Shown here one piece after another: positions 63,631 to 64,000 of a stretch of DNA of 64,000 nt. This stretch comes from Tychonema sp. LEGE 06208. GTDB taxonomy: Bacteria > Cyanobacteriota > Cyanobacteriia > Cyanobacteriales > Microcoleaceae. Location: the NCBI RefSeq assembly GCF_015207505.1, contig NZ_JADEWT010000001.1, positions 1 to 64,000 on the forward strand, written 5' to 3'. The position numbers were made by a program, and so were the translations under genes. The notes below the pieces were generated by a model, which did no database searches, was not told the DNA's origin, and worked only from the letters and a program-made list of their open reading frames with translations. The first letter of the stretch is position 1. Every line of letters starts with the position of its first letter.

Positions 63631-63710
63631 CTACAGCAATTAACTGATATCGGGTGAAATACAGGTATTTTGTAGGGATACAACATTGTTGTGTCCTTAT
63701 TTTTATGGCA
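63631..63710 (+). repeat. 80-bp direct repeat, copy 2
   Basis: Same as copy 1 with a 121-bp period. One change in its hairpin (GGATACAACA) converts a C-G pair to U-G wobble, so the stem still forms. Confidence 0.85.
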
Positions 63711-63739
63711 GGCAATTCTGAATTGGTATAGATAAAGTT

Positions 63740-64000
63740 TTAGCTAGCTGCTGACACTGGCAAAAATGGCTGCCAACCTTTACCGCGATAGCCAAAATCG
63801 AAGATTTCGGGATGGATAATTTCTGCTAAAATTTCTAAGGAATCCACCAATCTCGGCCCTGGCCGGTTGAAGTAAGAATTGCCGTCAGTTATGTAAACTT
63901 TCCCGGCTTTGACTGCTTGCAAATCTTGCCATTCTGTGTATTGAGCCATCGGCATTGCTTCGCTGCGAGTGCGATTTAAATCAAAGCCGCAAGGCATAAA
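63740..64000 (-). CDS. Periplasmic substrate-binding protein, C-terminal part (BtuF-like)
   Basis: Partial; the frame is open to the right edge, so the start lies outside the window. The visible ~87 residues (MPCGFDLNRTRSEAMPMAQYTEWQDLQAVKAGKVYITDGNSYFNRPGPRLVDSLEILAEIIHPEIFDFGYRG) are the C-terminal lobe of a cobalamin- or iron-siderophore-type binding protein. NSYFNRPGPRLVDSLEILAEIIHP is the typical end of this family. Whether it binds cobalamin cannot be told from this piece. Confidence 0.8.
   Translation of the reverse strand, partial: FMPCGFDLNRTRSEAMPMAQYTEWQDLQAVKAGKVYITDGNSYFNRPGPRLVDSLEILAEIIHPEIFDFGYRGKGWQPFLPVSAAS

Overview
The window is cyanobacterial chromosome. It encodes photosystem I subunit PsaD, ferredoxin-NADP reductase with a phycobilisome-linker domain (PetH), phosphoribulokinase, phytoene desaturase and phytoene synthase, and several cyanobacteria-restricted families (KGK, DUF4058, Uma2, DUF2973, DUF2605, DUF3285, DICT). 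The DNA is full of the HIP1 octamer GCGATCGC and of tandem heptanucleotide repeats. The repeat load, the many toxin-antitoxin and nuclease-like genes and the loose gene spacing suggest a large-genome filamentous form (Microcoleus/Oscillatoria-like). That placement is inference. I saw no tRNA, rRNA or CRISPR array.

Layout. 0-8 kb: a large GH2-like secreted or membrane-anchored enzyme, a minus-strand MazEF-KGK-HNH cluster and a dynamin-like GTPase. 8-12 kb: dnaJ and dnaK (DnaK3-like) on the minus strand. 12-17 kb: a Uma2 protein, an SPFH-GYF gene followed by a zinc-ribbon membrane gene, an 85-bp tandem repeat, and two small minus-strand genes (PD-(D/E)XK-like and ribbon-helix-helix-like). 17-20 kb: crtP and crtB. 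20-26 kb: valS, a RelBE-type pair and an FAD-dependent oxidoreductase. 26-30 kb: a decayed VapBC module and an intact McrBC-type restriction pair. 30-36 kb: prk, petH, a frameshifted Uma2 gene, hom and an alpha/beta hydrolase-like gene. 37-43 kb: phzF-like gene, trpE (inside a long inverted repeat), a tandem GNAT gene, psaD and a peptidoglycan-binding protein. 43-54 kb: a 1960-residue Ser/Thr kinase-ATPase-histidine kinase, a DICT-GAF histidine kinase, and the small DUF2973/DUF2605 genes. 54-59 kb: thrS and three tandem DUF4058 genes. 59-64 kb: DUF3285, ybeY, dgkA and trpG in the same direction, a metallo-beta-lactamase-fold protein, a fasciclin protein, and the C-terminal part of a substrate-binding protein running off the end.

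Genes that work together: crtP and crtB are the first two committed steps of carotenoid synthesis. PsaD docks ferredoxin, which PetH uses to make NADPH for the Calvin cycle, where Prk acts. TrpE and TrpG form anthranilate synthase from unlinked loci. DnaJ and DnaK are a chaperone pair. McrB and McrC form a modification-dependent restriction system.

The most interesting points are: a McrB whose AT-rich N-terminal specificity domain looks unlike its GC-richer motor; trpE enclosed by about 185-bp inverted arms built of heptamer repeats; a dispersed AAACCGGGTTTTT foldback family, one copy of which has supplied the C-terminus of a gene; two families of MITE-like elements; a tnpB-less IS200/IS605 right end that may be an orphan omega-RNA locus; and three DUF4058 paralogues with near-identical DNA blocks. 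All calls are from reading the sequence alone; no database search was run.
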